Assembly (NCBI GenBank): GCA_036971475.1
Contig: JBAIZL010000006.1
Location: 10,570,656 to 10,634,655, forward strand
Direction: 5' to 3'
From: Prosapia bicincta
Taxonomy: Eukaryota > Arthropoda > Insecta > Hemiptera > Cercopidae
Length of the DNA stretch: 64,000 nt
Shown here: positions 63,905 to 64,000 of the stretch, piece after piece
Position numbering within the stretch: the first letter of the stretch is position 1
How the letters are laid out: each line of letters begins with the position of its first letter
Position numbers and translations under genes: made by a program
The notes under the pieces: model-generated
Database searches by the model: none
Told to the model about the DNA's origin: nothing
The model's input: only the letters and a program-made list of their open reading frames with translations

Positions 63905-64000
63905 CTAAAAAGAGAATAATTAAAGGTTAATATATTGTATCTTAACATAAGCCTTCCAGCAATAAACTGTCAATTATAATAAAATATCTGTTATTTTTCC

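Overview
Kind of organism. This is a eukaryotic, very AT-rich, intron-rich window in which most of the DNA is transposable-element debris. The two real genes have short, phase-matched exons separated by kilobases of repeats. The mobile elements are Penelope-like elements (PLEs) of many families, piggyBac with TTAA duplications, hAT with 8-bp duplications, pogo/Tigger with TA duplications, an I-superfamily LINE with RNase H, and a tRNA-derived SINE. With the pancreatic-lipase-like gene, this fits an arthropod, most likely an insect with a large repeat-rich genome. I cannot name the species. There is no prokaryotic organisation, CRISPR array or stand-alone tRNA or rRNA gene.

Layout. 1-7.5 kb is intergenic: a hAT MITE, a fossil DDE transposase, two PLE fragments, TA/GA microsatellites and a 746-bp hAT element. 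7.6-26.1 kb on the minus strand is a seven-exon gene that I assembled by splice sites and phase. It encodes a 693-aa Lys/Ser-rich protein that I do not recognise. Its introns hold a fossil piggyBac, several PLE inverted repeats and a SINE. 26.1-35.6 kb is intergenic: PLE fragments, a featureless AT-rich stretch, and an I-type LINE split by a Tigger element. 35.6-63.9 kb on the minus strand is an eleven-exon secreted lipase gene whose 5' end probably lies beyond the window. It has a ~580-residue Ser/Thr/Asn-rich N-terminal region followed by a pancreatic-lipase-type domain with an intact Ser-Asp-His triad. Its introns are packed with PLEs, piggyBacs, hAT and pogo elements.

Most unusual features. 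(1) In the lipase gene, one 63-nt symmetric exon with its splice sites is tandemly repeated six times at a 96-bp period. The 33-nt spacers are too short to act as introns between neighbours, so the copies are either mutually exclusive or read as one repetitive exon. (2) At least eight PLE-type repeat families carry a hairpin followed by GAAA. Loops and stems differ between families but pairing is kept, which suggests hammerhead-like RNA at their ends. (3) Several nested insertions can be dissected to the base. One is a Tigger whose removal with one TA restores the LINE endonuclease frame.

The two genes share strand but show no sign of a shared function. All exon calls rest on reading frames, splice consensus and phase agreement, with no transcript evidence.
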